The notes beneath the pieces are model-generated. The model did no database searches and had not been told where the DNA came from. It worked only from the letters and a program-made list of their open reading frames with translations. A program made the position numbers and the translations under genes. A DNA stretch of 64,000 bases from Margaritifera margaritifera (taxonomy: Eukaryota; Mollusca; Bivalvia; Unionida; Margaritiferidae): positions 5,038,501 through 5,102,500 of the forward strand of contig JAQPZY010001626.1 of assembly GCA_029931535.1 (NCBI GenBank). The letters are read 5' to 3'. The first letter of the stretch is position 1; the number at the start of each line of letters is the position of its first letter. Shown piece by piece: positions 1-12,447 of this stretch.

Positions 1-47
1 GCTATTTCTATTCTTTTTTTATTCATTGTTTTTTGCCGCTTTCCCTC

Positions 48-60
48 CCCCCCCCCCCCC
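48..60. repeat. poly(C) tract; flanking 1-410 otherwise without genes
   Basis: A homopolymer C run, with a G-rich run near 146-166 and a short (ATGT)n stretch at about 297-325. I see no coding signal in 1-410; the short open frame here is fed by the C and G runs. Confidence 0.7.
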
Positions 61-411
61 AATTTTGCTTGGGTTTTCGGTCAGTGAATACACAAAACAA
101 CATAGATAAAACACTGCTTATTTTGAACAAACAATCATATTTACCGGGGGGGGGGAGGGGAAGGGGCAGAGTATTCAGCTTCTTTAAAGTGCTAGCCCTT
201 CACTTTGAAAGAAGCTGAATCATACCCACACCCACCCGTTAAAGATCAGGTGGTATTACACGTGTATGTTCAAAATACACTCCAGTCAATTGTTCTCTGT
301 ATGTATGTATGTATGTCTGTATGTCTCCCTCTTTCATATGTACACACTCAATAAGTTGAGACAACAATTCCTTATTTCTGACTGTTTGGTCCATAAAGCT
401 TAACTAAATAT

Positions 412-640
412 TTTCTCTGCTATTCATTCATACAAGATATTCCTACCATTTATCTGCGATTCATTACCATAAGATATTCTTACCATTTCTCTGCTATTCA
501 ATTTACAAGATATTCCTACCATTTCTCTGCTATTCATTCCCATAAGATTTTCCTACCATTTCTCTGCTATTCATTCATACAAGATATTCCTACCATTTCT
601 CTGCTATTCATTAACATAGATATTCCTACCATTTCTCAAG
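412..640. repeat. Minisatellite, about 38-bp unit, about 6 copies
   Basis: Repeated block of the form CTGCTATTCATT...AAGATATTCCTACCATTT, with small indels between copies. It is followed by about 180 bp of AT-rich unique sequence with no gene. Confidence 0.85.
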
Positions 641-844
641 GGGCGGATACGTAAAATCATACTTTTTTCAATGGCCGTACTCGTGAAATTACAACTAATT
701 TTAATAACTGTAACAAAACCTGATTTAAAAAGAACTTTGTATTTTTATAATTATCATACTGTTAGAATTTAATGTATAATCTCTGTCTGCTATACACATT
801 TTTATTTTGTGCTTCGTTTTTATATTCTCATTTTTCTCACGGAA

Positions 845-1295
845 TTAATTGTAATGCTCACGCAATGAATTGTAATGTTCACGCAATGATATGTATTGCT
901 CACGCAATGAATGTAATGCTCACGTAATGAACCGTAATGCCCACGCAATGAACCGTAATGCTCACGCAATGAATTGTAATGCTCACGCAATGAATCGTAA
1001 TGCCCACGTAATGAACCGTAATGCCCACGCAATGAACCGTAATGCTCACGCAGTGAATCGTAATGCCCATGCAATGAATCGCAATGCCCACGTAATGAAC
1101 CGTAATGCCCACGTAATGAACCGTAATGCCCACGCAAAGAACCGTAATGCTCACGCAATGAATCGTAATGCCCATGCAATGAACCGTAATGCCCACGTAA
1201 TGAACCGTAATGCCCACGTAATGAACCGTAATGCCCACGCAATGAATTTTAATGCTCACGCAATGAATTGTATTGATCACGCAATGAATTGTACT
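845..1295. repeat. 21-bp minisatellite, about 21 copies
   Basis: The unit is 21 bp (AATGCCCACGCAATGAACCGT and variants). Because 21 is a multiple of 3 and the unit lacks stops in several frames, long frames are open on both strands, reading for example NAHAMNR on the + strand. No start context, codon bias or flanking exon supports a protein, so I treat it as a satellite. Confidence 0.9.
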
Positions 1296-1658
1296 GTTCT
1301 AAATGTTCTCTTCATACAACGCTTCATTTGTGTTATGAGAATAAATAAAGTTGAATTGGATTTTGAAAAGAGCATCTAACTCAGCTCGCCATTTACATGT
1401 GTCATTTTGCACATGGCTGATCTTTGGTGGATTCAATTTAAAGAAATTAAAGTCGTCTAATTAGGATGCTAGGTTGTTGGGCAGATCGTTAATATCCTAT
1501 CATCTGACATAACCGTTGTCGCAGTCATGTTTTGCCAAGTTTCGGTGAACATATTTCATTAGGACAGCAACATAATTGTTTTCAGTCACTTGCTACAAAC
1601 ATGTTATACGTGAGGAAATGCAGCTTAAAGGTTGTCTGTCCGTACTAACTAACTACTA

Positions 1659-2075
1659 CTAAGGGTCCTTTTCATCCCAACTGGGACATAAGGCTGCAAC
1701 CATCTTCCGCCATCTGGGTCGGTCTTGAGCAATGGCTTGTGCTTCGTCGCAGGAAAGTCCCATCTCTTCCAGATCAGTCATCATTGTCCTTCGCCAGGTT
1801 GTCTTTGGCCGGCCACGCTTACGCTTCCCCGCTGGTGTCCATCTGAGAGCTACCTTAGGTATCCGTTCTTGTGGCATCTGCATTACATGTCCGAGCCATT
1901 TCATTCTGCGCATCTTGACCTCCATAGAAATGTTTTTACATCCAGTTTTCTCATATAGGCTCACATTGGAGATCTTGTTTGGCCAGTAGATGTTGCAGAT
2001 AGTCTCACATTGGAGATCTTGTTTGGCCAGTAGATGTTGTCTGTCCATAGTTTATATTTATTGCCTTTCATGTTG
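1659..2075 (-). mobile_element. Non-LTR retrotransposon reverse transcriptase, C-terminal tail (fragment)
   Basis: The - strand frame ends with the conserved tail found after many invertebrate non-LTR reverse transcriptases. It shows IYWPNKISN, RRMKWLGHVMQMPQERIPK, KRKRGRPKTTWRR and DRPRWRKMVAALCPSWDEKD. Upstream polymerase motifs are missing, so this is a 5'-truncated copy. A stretch of about 40 bp carrying the IYWPNKISNV coding segment is duplicated in tandem at about 1960-2040, which breaks the frame. The family assignment rests on the tail pattern only, and the clade cannot be told. Confidence 0.85.
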
Positions 2076-2204
2076 CTCGGACCAGAATTGGCGTTGCGTC
2101 GCAAACGACATAAGTAAAATATATTCAGAACAAATTTCTGCTGAAATAAAAAATCTACGAATTGCGCGTATTTAAGAAGAAAAGATGTAGGAACAAATGT
2201 CACA

Positions 2205-2706
2205 CAAACATGTAATTACCAAAACGTAAATAATTATAATAAGGAAACGTGTAATTACCAAAACGTAAGGGATTATAATAAGGAAACATGTAATTACCAA
2301 AACGTGAGAGATTATAATAAGGAAACTGCGTATAATTACCAAAACGTAAGGGATTATAATAAGGAAACATGAATTACCAAAACGTAAGGGATTATAATAA
2401 GGAAACTGCATGTAATTACCAAAACGTAAGGGGTTATAATAAGGAAACTGCGTATAATTACCAAAACGTGTGGGATTATAATAAGGAAACTGCATGTAAT
2501 TACCAAAAACGAATGGGATTATAATAAGGAAACTGCATGTAATTGCCACAATGTAAGGGATTATAATAAGGAAACTGCATGTAATTACCAAAACGTAAGG
2601 GATTATAATAAGGAAACTGCATGTAATTGCTACAATGTAAGGGATTATAATAAGGAAACTGCATGTAATTACCAAAACCTAAGGGATTATAATAAATAAA
2701 CTGCAT
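2205..2706. repeat. Minisatellite, about 36-42 bp unit, about 13 copies
   Basis: The unit begins GTAATTACCAAAACGTAAGG and continues with TATAATAAGGAAACTGCAT. Some copies lack the CTGCAT part, which explains two unit lengths. Open frames on the - strand are by-products of the repeat. Confidence 0.9.
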
Positions 2707-2885
2707 GTAAAATCACAATTAGAATATTCAGTTTAACATTTATGTACCACGAAAATGTCCGTACCAGACGAAATGTTGAAATAAAACGAAAACCTTCAGG
2801 CCAGGTATTATCCATACATTTTAAAATATTCTTATTTTTTAAAAACGTGTTTGAGGGAGTTTATCTGACAAAAACTTCCAAATGA

Positions 2886-2972
2886 ATGTTTATTGTTCGT
2901 CTTGTTTGTCACTGTTTTGTTATTGTTTTTGCACTGTTCGTTGTCAGTTTGTTGCATTGATCTTAATACATA
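2886..2972 (+). mobile_element. Terminal fragment of a Penelope-like element (internal deletion)
   Basis: This stretch matches 60834-60966, the end of the Penelope-like element near the right of the window: both have a GTTTATT..TTGTCTTGTTTGTC block followed by GCACTGTTCGTTG(T/A)CAGTTTG. The roughly 55-65 bp that hold the hammerhead-like core in the other copy are absent here. The call rests on the resemblance of the two copies in this window. Confidence 0.5.
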
Positions 2973-3044
2973 ATACGCAATCCATTGCTGGAACCATAGC
3001 ACATGAATGGGCTGTTATTCGCCATATGCTTTGTATGATTTGTC

Positions 3045-3370
3045 CAGTGGCGGCGCGAGGGTTCGAGGCGTCCGGGGGCATTATTCTTTATAGGTGCCCA
3101 TACCGAAGCGCCCGGAGAAAATGTTCTTTAGTGGCGCCCCTACTTTGCCATAGAGAACAGTTTTTATGTCAGTTGCCAGCATCCCTCCTCCCCCCCCCCC
3201 CACCCCCAGTATAAGTTTTCTGAAAAATTGACCCCAAGATGAGGTGATATACTATGAAAATTTCAGCTGCAAAAATAAAGCTCCCGACGGTGTCCCCCTT
3301 CGCCTGGCGACCGGGGGCAATGCCCCCACCCCCACCCCTCTCCCTGGACCCATCCCTCGCGCCGCCACTG
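3045..3370. mobile_element. hAT-type MITE with 8-bp target duplication
   Basis: The terminal inverted repeat CAGTGGCGGCGCGAGGG is identical at both ends (17 bp). The flanks are a perfect 8-bp direct repeat, GATTTGTC, at 3037-3044 and 3371-3378. A CAGTGGCG-type end with an 8-bp duplication is the hallmark of hAT transposons. The 326-bp interior has C-rich runs and no transposase frame, so it is non-autonomous. Confidence 0.9.
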
Positions 3371-3378
3371 GATTTGTC

Positions 3379-3450
3379 CTTGGGAAAGGTACTTAGCACC
3401 CATTTCCTCTGCGTGCTATAGACAATAATGTGTGTTAAAATTGCCATTAC
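3379..3450 (+). repeat. Dispersed repeat related to 43711-43790
   Basis: Both stretches contain TGTCCTTGGGAAAGGTACTT followed by a similar CTATTTCCTC...CGATATGGTCAATGATGTG-like run. They look like two copies of one dispersed element, possibly a SINE tail. The MITE at 3045-3370 landed directly beside this copy. Confidence 0.55.
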
Positions 3451-3689
3451 AACAACAACAACAAAAATCGCTTTTTCTGTAGTCTAGGCCAAAATGAGAG
3501 CACAAGTATGAATTTTATATATGTGTGTGAAGATGGATGCACTTGTGCTTTTACATTTCTTAAATTTGCAGTTTTCACTACTAATAATTATCCGAGAAAC
3601 ATTAAAGGAAATATTAGGGTCGTTAGTTAAGTGTGTGTCAATGGGAGAGAGAGGTGGAGAGGGAGAAGGCGGAAATATCAAAGATGTTT

Positions 3690-3760
3690 ATTAAGTGTAT
3701 GTCTGTATGTGTGTGTGAGAGACAGACAGACAGAGACATAGACAGAGAGAGAGAGTTGGT
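3690..3760. repeat. GT/GA/GACA simple repeats
   Basis: Low-complexity purine-rich run. The surrounding 3451-3940 has no gene I can support. A poly(T) run follows at about 3947-3964. Confidence 0.6.
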
Positions 3761-3980
3761 GTTACTAAACTGTGAAATTTTATACAGAGAGACGCGTGCA
3801 ACATCTTGTTTAATATTTGGCATTTCTCCAAATTCAAAATAAAGCATCTTAAGTAATTTGTACTCATTCAGTCACTAACCGAAATCCACAAGACAAACAC
3901 CACTTCAAAAATGGGGAGTAGCATTCGCGTTGTTGTTTCGTCTTATTTTTTTTTTTTTTTTTTTGTTGCTTCAATTGAAA

Positions 3981-4056
3981 TGGTGGGCGCGGTCTAATGG
4001 CTTTGCTCTCTCAGCCAATTAAGTTTCTTGGAGGTGTGTCTTTGACCTTGACATGT
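3981..4056 (+). promoter_or_regulatory. Promoter-like module, copy A of five
   Basis: Order of elements: GTGGGCGC, CAGCCAATTA (CCAAT box), TTGGAGGTGTGTC, then a weak TATA-like TGTAAAAAT. Four more copies in the same orientation lie at 7818, 11481, 14030 and 15664. Function is inferred from layout only. Confidence 0.4.
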
Positions 4057-4294
4057 AAAAATGTTTCCACGTCGATCACTCGTCTATCACGTTCATCGTG
4101 ATGGATAATGCATGACCTAGAGACAAATTAATAAACTAACTAAAGAAGAATGATATGGAACAAACACTTCGTTCTAAACAGGACAATGTCACTTGTTGTT
4201 GTTCCTGCTTCACCACTTCTGCTGTAATCAGGACCGCCGACAGAAATTCCAGGCTCCTGGGCAGAGTAGTCATGGGACCCAAAACTAGTTTAAT

Positions 4295-4295
4295 T

Positions 4296-4374
<79 letters not shown>
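4295..4374. repeat. (TA)n microsatellite
   Basis: Dinucleotide run interrupted once near 4318. Related GGGCCCCTG-type stretches lie on both sides (about 4235-4275 and 4495-4530), so the run may sit inside a small dispersed element. 4380-5740 otherwise shows no gene. Confidence 0.9.
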
Positions 4375-4377
<3 letters not shown>

Positions 4378-5739
4378 GTGTACAGTTTCGCATATAAAAC
4401 CTGTAGTACTCTACCGTAACTTAGACTCTTGCAAGGAACAAATTGTAATATTTACTGCAAAGATTACTTTATTTTTTTTATAACTGAGTTGACGGCGGGC
4501 CCCTAGAAATCGCCGGGCCCCTGCACTACTCAACAAGTACTGCTACTTCATCCTTACCACAGTTCTCTATCGCTTTGAATTGATTAGAATAATCTTGGTA
4601 AATATAAAGTCATCTAAATGTCTCTGTGGTTTTCTTCATTATCAAGGTAAAATAAGAATAAACATATTTTATACTCTTAAAAACACAGGTTGCAGGTTTG
4701 ATTCTGCTGTGTCAAAGAAATAGAAGATTCTGGAGCATCAAAATAAGCAATGGTAAAGGGGCGATGTTTCCATGACTACACACAAAATGGAACCCGGAGC
4801 CACTGATGTCGAAGCAGGTGTCTCAGTTATTGCATAGTCACACTAATGGTTACTTAGGAAGTTGTCTTCGTATCCATTAACGTCCATGACTTTCAGATGT
4901 TTGTTGTCTTCGCAACGATTAACACCCATGACTTTAAGATGAGCGCGTCAGTGTTGTCTGCGGTGTGTTTGCTTCATGGTGTCCTCGGTTAGGTCGGCCT
5001 ATTTTAACTCCCTAAAAAAAAAATACATTCTTCTCCAGGACATGACTTCTGAAGACTTTTACTTAGCCCGACTTTATAGATATAGGCGACTCAAATTTTA
5101 AACAAAATTTTAAAAAAATAAAACCACCAAAACACAAAGCATGCCGTTTCAGTTAATCTTCCATGAGTGAAAGTATAATTAGAAAAATTTAAGAATCATC
5201 TAATGTTGTCTGCTCTACATATTTTTCAAATTCAGGAATTCATGAATGTGAAAGGACTGTGAGTACGGGTTCTAATTTTGTAGTCTTGAGACTAAGTGAA
5301 ATATTTGTGATCGAAGAGTTTTGTGACCACGAGGTCAGGGCGTGTTGCCGCATGTACGCTGCTTTCGCCTCAAACTGATATTGGTAACGCCTTGAATCAC
5401 ATGAAGTTCCGTTTGACTTGTACTGAGAGGAACGGGTAATTCTGCTTGTCAGTGTATGGACAAATCGAATTCAGCACTGCATACTGTTCCCGTCAGAATA
5501 GAAAACATATTAAAGAAACAAGTGTAGACAATGAAAGGTAATTTCTTCGTTGGAAAGTAAGAAGGCTAAACTATGTAAAGAATAGTACACTATTCACACT
5601 TTCTTATATAATATTTTATGATACATATGCCTTGCTTATTTTGTCTGGTTCTACATGCCCAGTTTATTCAGTCTTAGGTCTGTATGTGCTTGCTGCATTA
5701 AAGGTTGTCGTTTTCAAGATAGATATAAACAAAAAATTC

Positions 5740-5932
5740 CATCCATATTTTCTGGGACTCAAAATACCATAACAAAAAATATCATCCATATTCTCTGGAC
5801 TCAAAATACCATAACAAAAAAATATCATCCATATTTTCTGGGACACAAAATACCATAACAAAAAATATCATCCATATCCTTTTCGACACAGAATACCATA
5901 ACAAAGAATACCATCCATATTCTCTAGGACAC
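5740..5932. repeat. Minisatellite, about 43-bp unit, 4-5 copies
   Basis: The unit contains CAAAATACCATAACAAAAAA and ATCATCCATATTTTCTGGGAC. The downstream 5933-7378 is AT-rich and I find no gene or clear repeat in it. Confidence 0.85.
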
Positions 5933-7378
5933 ATACCATTTTGTCACCTGTCAGGATTGGGTTGTGATATAGCGAAGAAAAGCTTCAATTTGGGATAGTG
6001 GTTGTTCAGTGACGGGGTTCGACGGGGTATTTACGTTATGAGGGACAGAACTGACATTGAATTCATAAAACCTTCAAGATCGGAAATTAGATTTTACTTG
6101 AAACTTCGAGATCAAATATATGTAAAGTTATCGATGATACATGTATGAAAGTTTCAGCTCAGACTACATTTGGCCTACAAAGCATTCTTGAAACAATTGC
6201 AAGCTTTTCTTTGCTCAAAACTGAGATTTAGCTCTGATTAAATAAATGGATTAAATTATTTTATTCAATAAATAACAATTTCGCTTTTAGGTTTTTTCTT
6301 GAAACATTTTTATAAATTCCAGACCTGATGTCTAAGATACTAAATAAAATCTCTCACTCTCACCTAAAATTTGTCACCCATGAAGTGTTTTCACAAATTT
6401 AAGTTTCCATTGAAGAAATCCAGTCACCTTAACCTAAAAATGGCTAACCTTTTCCTTGAAAAATGAGTTTTATGTAATGCTTGCATTCTTACATTATTTA
6501 CAGTTCAATTAGCAACTAGTATGTACTCCATGTGACTGATTCGTAAAATCGAGGTTTAATAAAACGAAATCCCACGTGAGCGCTTTCCTTAACGTTTTAA
6601 AATTTGGAATGGAACACGATTTCCGACAATCCATTTATAGTACTGTTCCTATTAATACTAAATGTTCGTTGGATGACATTTTAAGCTTAACATATAACAT
6701 AACATGTTTGAAATGCATATATTTCAGAGAGAAAATCGCGCAAACGTAAGAAAAAAAGAATGAGTTGCATCTTTTGGTTTAAAAGTGTTGGCAAAAACTA
6801 TATTGAATTTGAAATTTAATTTTATTGTAAAAGCTGGCCTTGTATGTCTTAAGAATGAGCCTGAACTCTAGTTTTGACACACAAAGTGTAATCTATAATT
6901 TAAAGGCAGAAGAAAAAGATATATATAATCCACTTAAAAATAATCTGAAATATTCACAGAGAATCTGTTACACACTAAAACGGCTAGTTTTGCTACTGAG
7001 TTTTGGTACTGCGCTTTGTGTATATTACAAGAAAAAAAACGTTCTGAGGACCGCGTCACCTTCACTTGTGTGCTAATTAATACTTTCTTCAACGCACTTT
7101 ATACGAGAATCTAAACTGAAAAATTACCAACTTTAAAGTTATTAGCACACACACTGAAAAATAAACACGATTGACCAATTACGTTCATATTCTTCTACTG
7201 TAATTCACCTCGAGTCCTTACCTTCGACCGTGTTCCAACCTTTATTAGTTACAGAGCGCAAGGCCGTGTGGGATAAGGCACAGTGACTTTGACGATAGGA
7301 ACCATTACTAGCAGCACCCGTTCGAATCCTGCTTGGAACGATTTATGAATATCTGACATGTTATATTGTTATATTATT

Positions 7379-7383
7379 GGTGT

Positions 7384-7462
<79 letters not shown>
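7379..7462. repeat. (TA)n microsatellite
   Basis: Uninterrupted TA run of about 84 bp. No gene on either side. Confidence 0.95.
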
Positions 7463-7464
<2 letters not shown>

Positions 7465-7817
7465 CTGTAGCTGTTCGTGTATGTTTTATCGTTTATTTTT
7501 TTTATACAGATTGTGTAATTTGTTAAATAATAAATATTTTTCTCCCACTTCACCTAATAATCGCTGACCATATATTTTCGATAAAGTCCGCATTTATATA
7601 ACGATATAATTATGATGTGTGGTCGTTACATGAAGTTTATCTCCATGAGAGAGAATAGTTCGGCTGGCGAATATTCACGGTATGAGGCATTTAGCGGTAG
7701 CAAGGGTTGATTGTTTATTTTGACTTCTCTCCAGTTGTTAAAGTTAGCTTTTGGCACTGTTTTGCTTCTGTGATGATCTAGACATTGACCCAATATCCGC
7801 TTTATTGCATCATCGAA

Positions 7818-7896
7818 GTGGGCGGTGTCTGGAGGTGTGCTCTGCGCAGTCATTCAAATGAAGTTTCATGGAGGTGTGTCTGCGACCTTCACATCG
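7818..7896 (+). promoter_or_regulatory. Promoter-like module, copy B
   Basis: GTGGGCGGTGTCTGGAGGTGTG, a degenerate CAGTCATTCA in place of the CCAAT box, then ATGGAGGTGTGTCTGCGACC. Similarity to copy A continues for about 60 bp downstream (CGACCTTCACAT.., CCACG.CAATCAC). The CCAAT box is mutated here. Confidence 0.35.
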
Positions 7897-8407
7897 AATA
7901 ACGTTCCACGCCAATCACGTGTTTCACAATCTTCCTATGAACCACATGATCTATATCGCAAAAGATGAGTCAAAAGAAGGAAAGTTTCAACATAATTTAT
8001 ATTAAAATCGAAACAATTGCAACATGGCGAGGTTACAACTAATAATATGACTAATACAACAACTGCTTCTTTTACTTCTTCTAACACCATTTCTCTAATT
8101 GTTATGCAAGAAGCTTGTTTAATATAGGTTACATATTTAATGCGCCTTGCTTTTCCTCGTTAAACGTGTGTAAAACAGGCTGTAGTATGTAATTCTCCTT
8201 CTTCCATTTCTTTTTGTTCTACATGAAGTTGCAAAATCTTGAGTAAAGAAAACGACAGGTAACTCAGTTACTTGGCAAAAACTGAACACTTCCACTTGAA
8301 GACACATAAACCTGGCACTAGGTTCATCAAACATCTCAAAACTGTGTCCTTAAATTGAGATTTTTCTTCGAAGTATGTCTTATTGTTTATTTTTTTCTTA
8401 CAATGAA

Positions 8408-10085
8408 ATTTATGCTGTAGATTTAGCAAGATTACAGTCATAATATCTTGAAATTGGCTGGAGATTTAGCAAGATTACAGTCATAATATCTTTAATTTGG
8501 CTGTAGATTCATCAAGATCACAGTCATAATATCTTGAATTGGTTGTAGATTCATCAAGATTGCAGTCATAATATCTTGAAATTGGATGTAGATTCATTAA
8601 GATTAGTCATAATATCTTGAATTGGCTGTAGATTCATCAAGATTACAGTCATAATATCTTGAATTTGACTGTAGATTCATCAAGATTACAGTCATAATAT
8701 CTTGAAATTGGATGTAGATTCATTAAGATTAGTCATAATATCTTGAATTGGTTGTAGATTCATTAAGATTACAGTGATAATATCTTGAATTTGGCTGTAG
8801 ATTCATCAAGATTACAGTCATAATATCTTGAATTTGGCTGTAGATTCATCAAGATTACATTGATAATATCTTGAATGTGGCTGTAGATTCAGAAAGGGTA
8901 CAGTCATAATATCTTGAATTTGGCTGTAGATTCAGCAAGATTACAGTCATAATATCTTGAATTTGGCTGTAGATTCAGCACGATTACAGTCATAATACCT
9001 TGAAACTGGATGTAGATTCATCAAGATTACATGAATAATAGCTTGAATTTGGCTGTAGATTCAGCAAGATTACAGTCATACTATCTTGAAATTGGCTGTA
9101 GATGCATCAAGATTACAGTCATAATATCTTGAAATCGGATATAGATTCATCAATATTACAGTCATAATATCTTGAATTGGTTGTAGATTCATCAATAGTA
9201 CAGTCATAATATCTTGAATTGGTTATAGATTCATTAAGATTACAGTCATAATATCTTGAATTGGCTGCAGATTCATCAAGATTACAGTCATAATATCTTG
9301 AATTTGGCTGTAGATTCATCAAGATGACAGTAATAATATCTTGAAATTGGCTGTAGATTCAGCAAAATTACAGTCATAATATCTTGAATTTGGCTGTAGA
9401 TTCATCAAGATTACATTGATAATATCTTGAATGTGGCTGTAGATTCAGAAAGAATACAGTTATACTATCTTGAATTTGGCTGTAAATTCAGCAAGATTAC
9501 AGTCATAATATCTTGAATTTGACTGTAGATTCAGCAAGATTACAGTCATAATATCTTGAAATTGGCTGTAGATGCATCAAGACTACAGTCATAATATCTT
9601 GAAATCGGATGTAGATTCATCAATATTACAGTCATAATATCTTGAATTTGGCTGTAGATTCAGAAAGGGTACAGTCATAATATCTTTAATGTGGCTGTAG
9701 ATTCATCACGATTACAGTCATAATATCTTTAATTTGGCTGTAGATTCGGCAGTATTACAGTCATACTATCTTGAATTTGGCTGTAGAATCATCACGATTA
9801 GTCATAATATCTTGAATTTGGCTGTAGATTCAGCAAGAGTACAGTCATAATATCTTGAATTTGGCTGTAGATTCATCAAGATTACAGTCATACTATCTTG
9901 AATTTGGCTGTAGATTCAGCAAGATTACAGTCATAATATCTTGAATTTGGCTGTAAATTAAGCAAGATTACAGTCATAATATCTTGAATTTGGCTTTAGA
10001 TTCATCAATATTACAGTCATAATATCTCGAAACTGGCTGTAGATTCAGCAAGATTACATTCATAATATCTTGAATTTGTCTGTAA
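8408..10085. repeat. Large minisatellite, about 43-bp unit, about 39 copies
   Basis: The unit is GGCTGTAGATTCATCAAGAT followed by TACAGTCATAATATCTTGAATTT, 39-43 bp long. Each unit carries CAAGAT...ATCTTG arms around a spacer of about 14 bp. Longer blocks recur about 470-570 bp apart (for instance the CAGAAAGGGTACAGTC variant near 8890 and 9660), so a higher-order structure is layered on the base unit. Confidence 0.95.
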
Positions 10086-11480
10086 GATCATCTTGTTTTA
10101 CCTCTGAGGAAAATCAGAGGATTTCCTCCACATTTTTTCAAGAAAAGACTTCCAGGTATACGGTATATAAGTTTACAACTGAGGAGTTATTTTTCATCTT
10201 TTCTACTAAAACCACAATATTGTAAGTAGTATAGTCAGCAAAATAATTTATAATTTTAGTGTTGGGAGTAATTTTGAGACATTTTGTGAAACCGGGCCAC
10301 AACCCATACTTACCAAGGTGAAGAAAGGGTGTCGTAATTTCGATGAACATTTTATTACTTTTGTCATTAACGAACTTCTTCATATTCATGTGACGTTGAT
10401 AGTGTAAAAGCATATTTAGCATGTATATACATGTCGCAGTTATTGGTTGAGCCAGGTTTTGCATATGATTTTCCGCCATTTCACGTTTAGTGGTCAATGT
10501 CTCTATTTTCATCACTTCGCTTGTTTTCATCGAAATTTTCACAATTCTTTTAGATTACCATCACCCTTGATTGATGTAGAAATATAGATCATTTCATGTG
10601 TGTGTGATTGTGTGTGCCATTGTTTATATGATTCATACTTTGTTTATAGGTTTATGGATTTTCTAGCACACGACACAAACTATATCCCTAAACACCCAAA
10701 ACTTGCATATTTATTGGAATTGTTTACTTCAGTTTTCATTTGTATAAATCATTGGTCCTGGTCTATTGATTTATTGCCATCTAAAGATGCATTGACTGAC
10801 TCCTTGAACTGATTCCGTTTGGGTTCATAATATCTGGCCTGGATTTCATTTACAAAGCATTAAGCTGGCCCAGACTTATTAAGTTTAGCTTTAGGACCTA
10901 CGTTGGTGAATCTTTCAATTAAAGTTAACTTCCTATAATGGTTAATTATAGTTTATTGTACGAGTTTCAATCATTGTTTGCAGCAGCACCAGAGCTTGCA
11001 TTATGGAACTAAACTTTTCTAATCAATATAATTTGTGCAACAATGGACGAAACCGTCTGTTTCCTATGTTTGCATGTTGTTGCTATTTTTAAGTCTATTT
11101 TCCCTTGATCTTGACCATATGCAACGTTCATGTTCATTCACATCTTACATGAATGTAATCTACGATATTCTTGTACAGGTTTTGCTCATCGAGGAAGAAA
11201 TAGAAATGTGTTTAGGAAACACGAATGCCTCAATATAGTCCCGGAAAACTGATCTACTCGCAAAATGTAACCAAGCACGCGGACTGACGGACAAGGGTAA
11301 AATTGTATGCCCTACTATATTTGCGGCGGTCAGAAAATATCAAATTTACAACAACAACAACAAACACCGTCTCCAAGTTTATACTGATATCAAGATTGAC
11401 CTTGATATAGTATTACATGATCCGCAAAATATTCACCTGGGAATCAAGGGTCACTTGTTTTCATTTAGAAATATGATACA
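10086..11480. other. No supported gene
   Basis: AT-rich unique sequence. A 134-codon - strand frame at 10138-10542 has no recognisable domain and no splice or repeat support. A short (CAA)n run lies near 11348. Confidence 0.5.
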
Positions 11481-11556
11481 GTGGGCGCTGCCTGGAGGCT
11501 TGGCCGTGTCAGCCAATCAGATAATATATTTCTGGAGGTGTGTGGACGTGGCTATT
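11481..11556 (+). promoter_or_regulatory. Promoter-like module, copy C
   Basis: GTGGGCGCTGCCTGGAGGC, TCAGCCAATCAGATAA (CCAAT box), TTTCTGGAGGTGTGTGG, then CTATTAGAAA at the spacing where copy D has a TATA box. One of the two copies with the most complete upstream half. Confidence 0.4.
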
Positions 11557-12447
11557 AGAAAACAGATGTACAATGACCTTGCAAGTATACAAAGTTTATC
11601 TTTGAGCAAATCAGGTATCCTTGCATGCATGACCTTTTCTTATAAGTACCCAAGATAAATTCTCCACAAATGTAGTTATCATAAATTATTTCAGTACTTT
11701 CAAGTTACTGTTGTATATTTTGTGTTTGTCTAAAGATCCTTGACGATCAGATATTTCTGATTTTCCATACTTACTTGAGTTTTTGTTGTGTTATTTTGCA
11801 ATCTCAAAAAAATAAAATACTGTTATAAAAAATTTTTTTTATCTAAGCATTTACTTGTGTGCTATACCACAATAGCGGTCTATCAACATGAAGGCATGTA
11901 TTTCAGTGACTGTTAGAGATTTTTATACGACTTCTAGTTATAATTTATCATATCAAATAAAAGGATTGAGAACAAATATCGCTGTTATTTTCCACATGTT
12001 GAATTAATATAAACAAGTAGTCACCGTATAGGTATTTATTTCCATTAAATTACAATTAAGATTTACCTCAAATTCTCGCTATTAGATTTTTTTGGCAACA
12101 AATCCAACGATAAACACAATTGCGACTCCAAAGAACCAATCAAGTGAAGTTCTTGGGCGGGGGGGGTCAGTATGGCTAGGAAGTGGATAGTGCAAATAAA
12201 GTAAATTGACCGACATATTTAAATTTATTCTAACATCTGTTGTGAAAGACATATAAACATTCTCTCTCTTAATTTTCTTGATCTTGTGTTTTCTTGTAAT
12301 GGTAAATTTTCAAAAGCACTTTAGGTTCTAACAGATAAAGGAATAGAGGCATTTAACGTTTTGATTTCACATTTGAAAACTCTTCCACTGAAACCTAGAA
12401 AATGTATGTTATTTGATACACGCATTACACCAATTATTTTCTACTCC

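Noticed and set aside
820..1379. Long overlapping frames on both strands
   Set aside because: Entirely made of the 21-bp satellite; no exon features.
2172..2706. Open frames of 167 and 68 codons on the - strand
   Set aside because: Translation of the 36-42 bp minisatellite.
4155..4397. Frame with long Ile-Tyr run
   Set aside because: Product of a (TA)n microsatellite; the same holds for frames at 7358, 17213 and 21858.
8408..10085. CRISPR-like array
   Set aside because: Copies follow each other without distinct spacers; it is a eukaryotic minisatellite.
10138..10542. 134-codon frame on the - strand
   Set aside because: No domain, no splice or start support, AT-rich composition like the surroundings.
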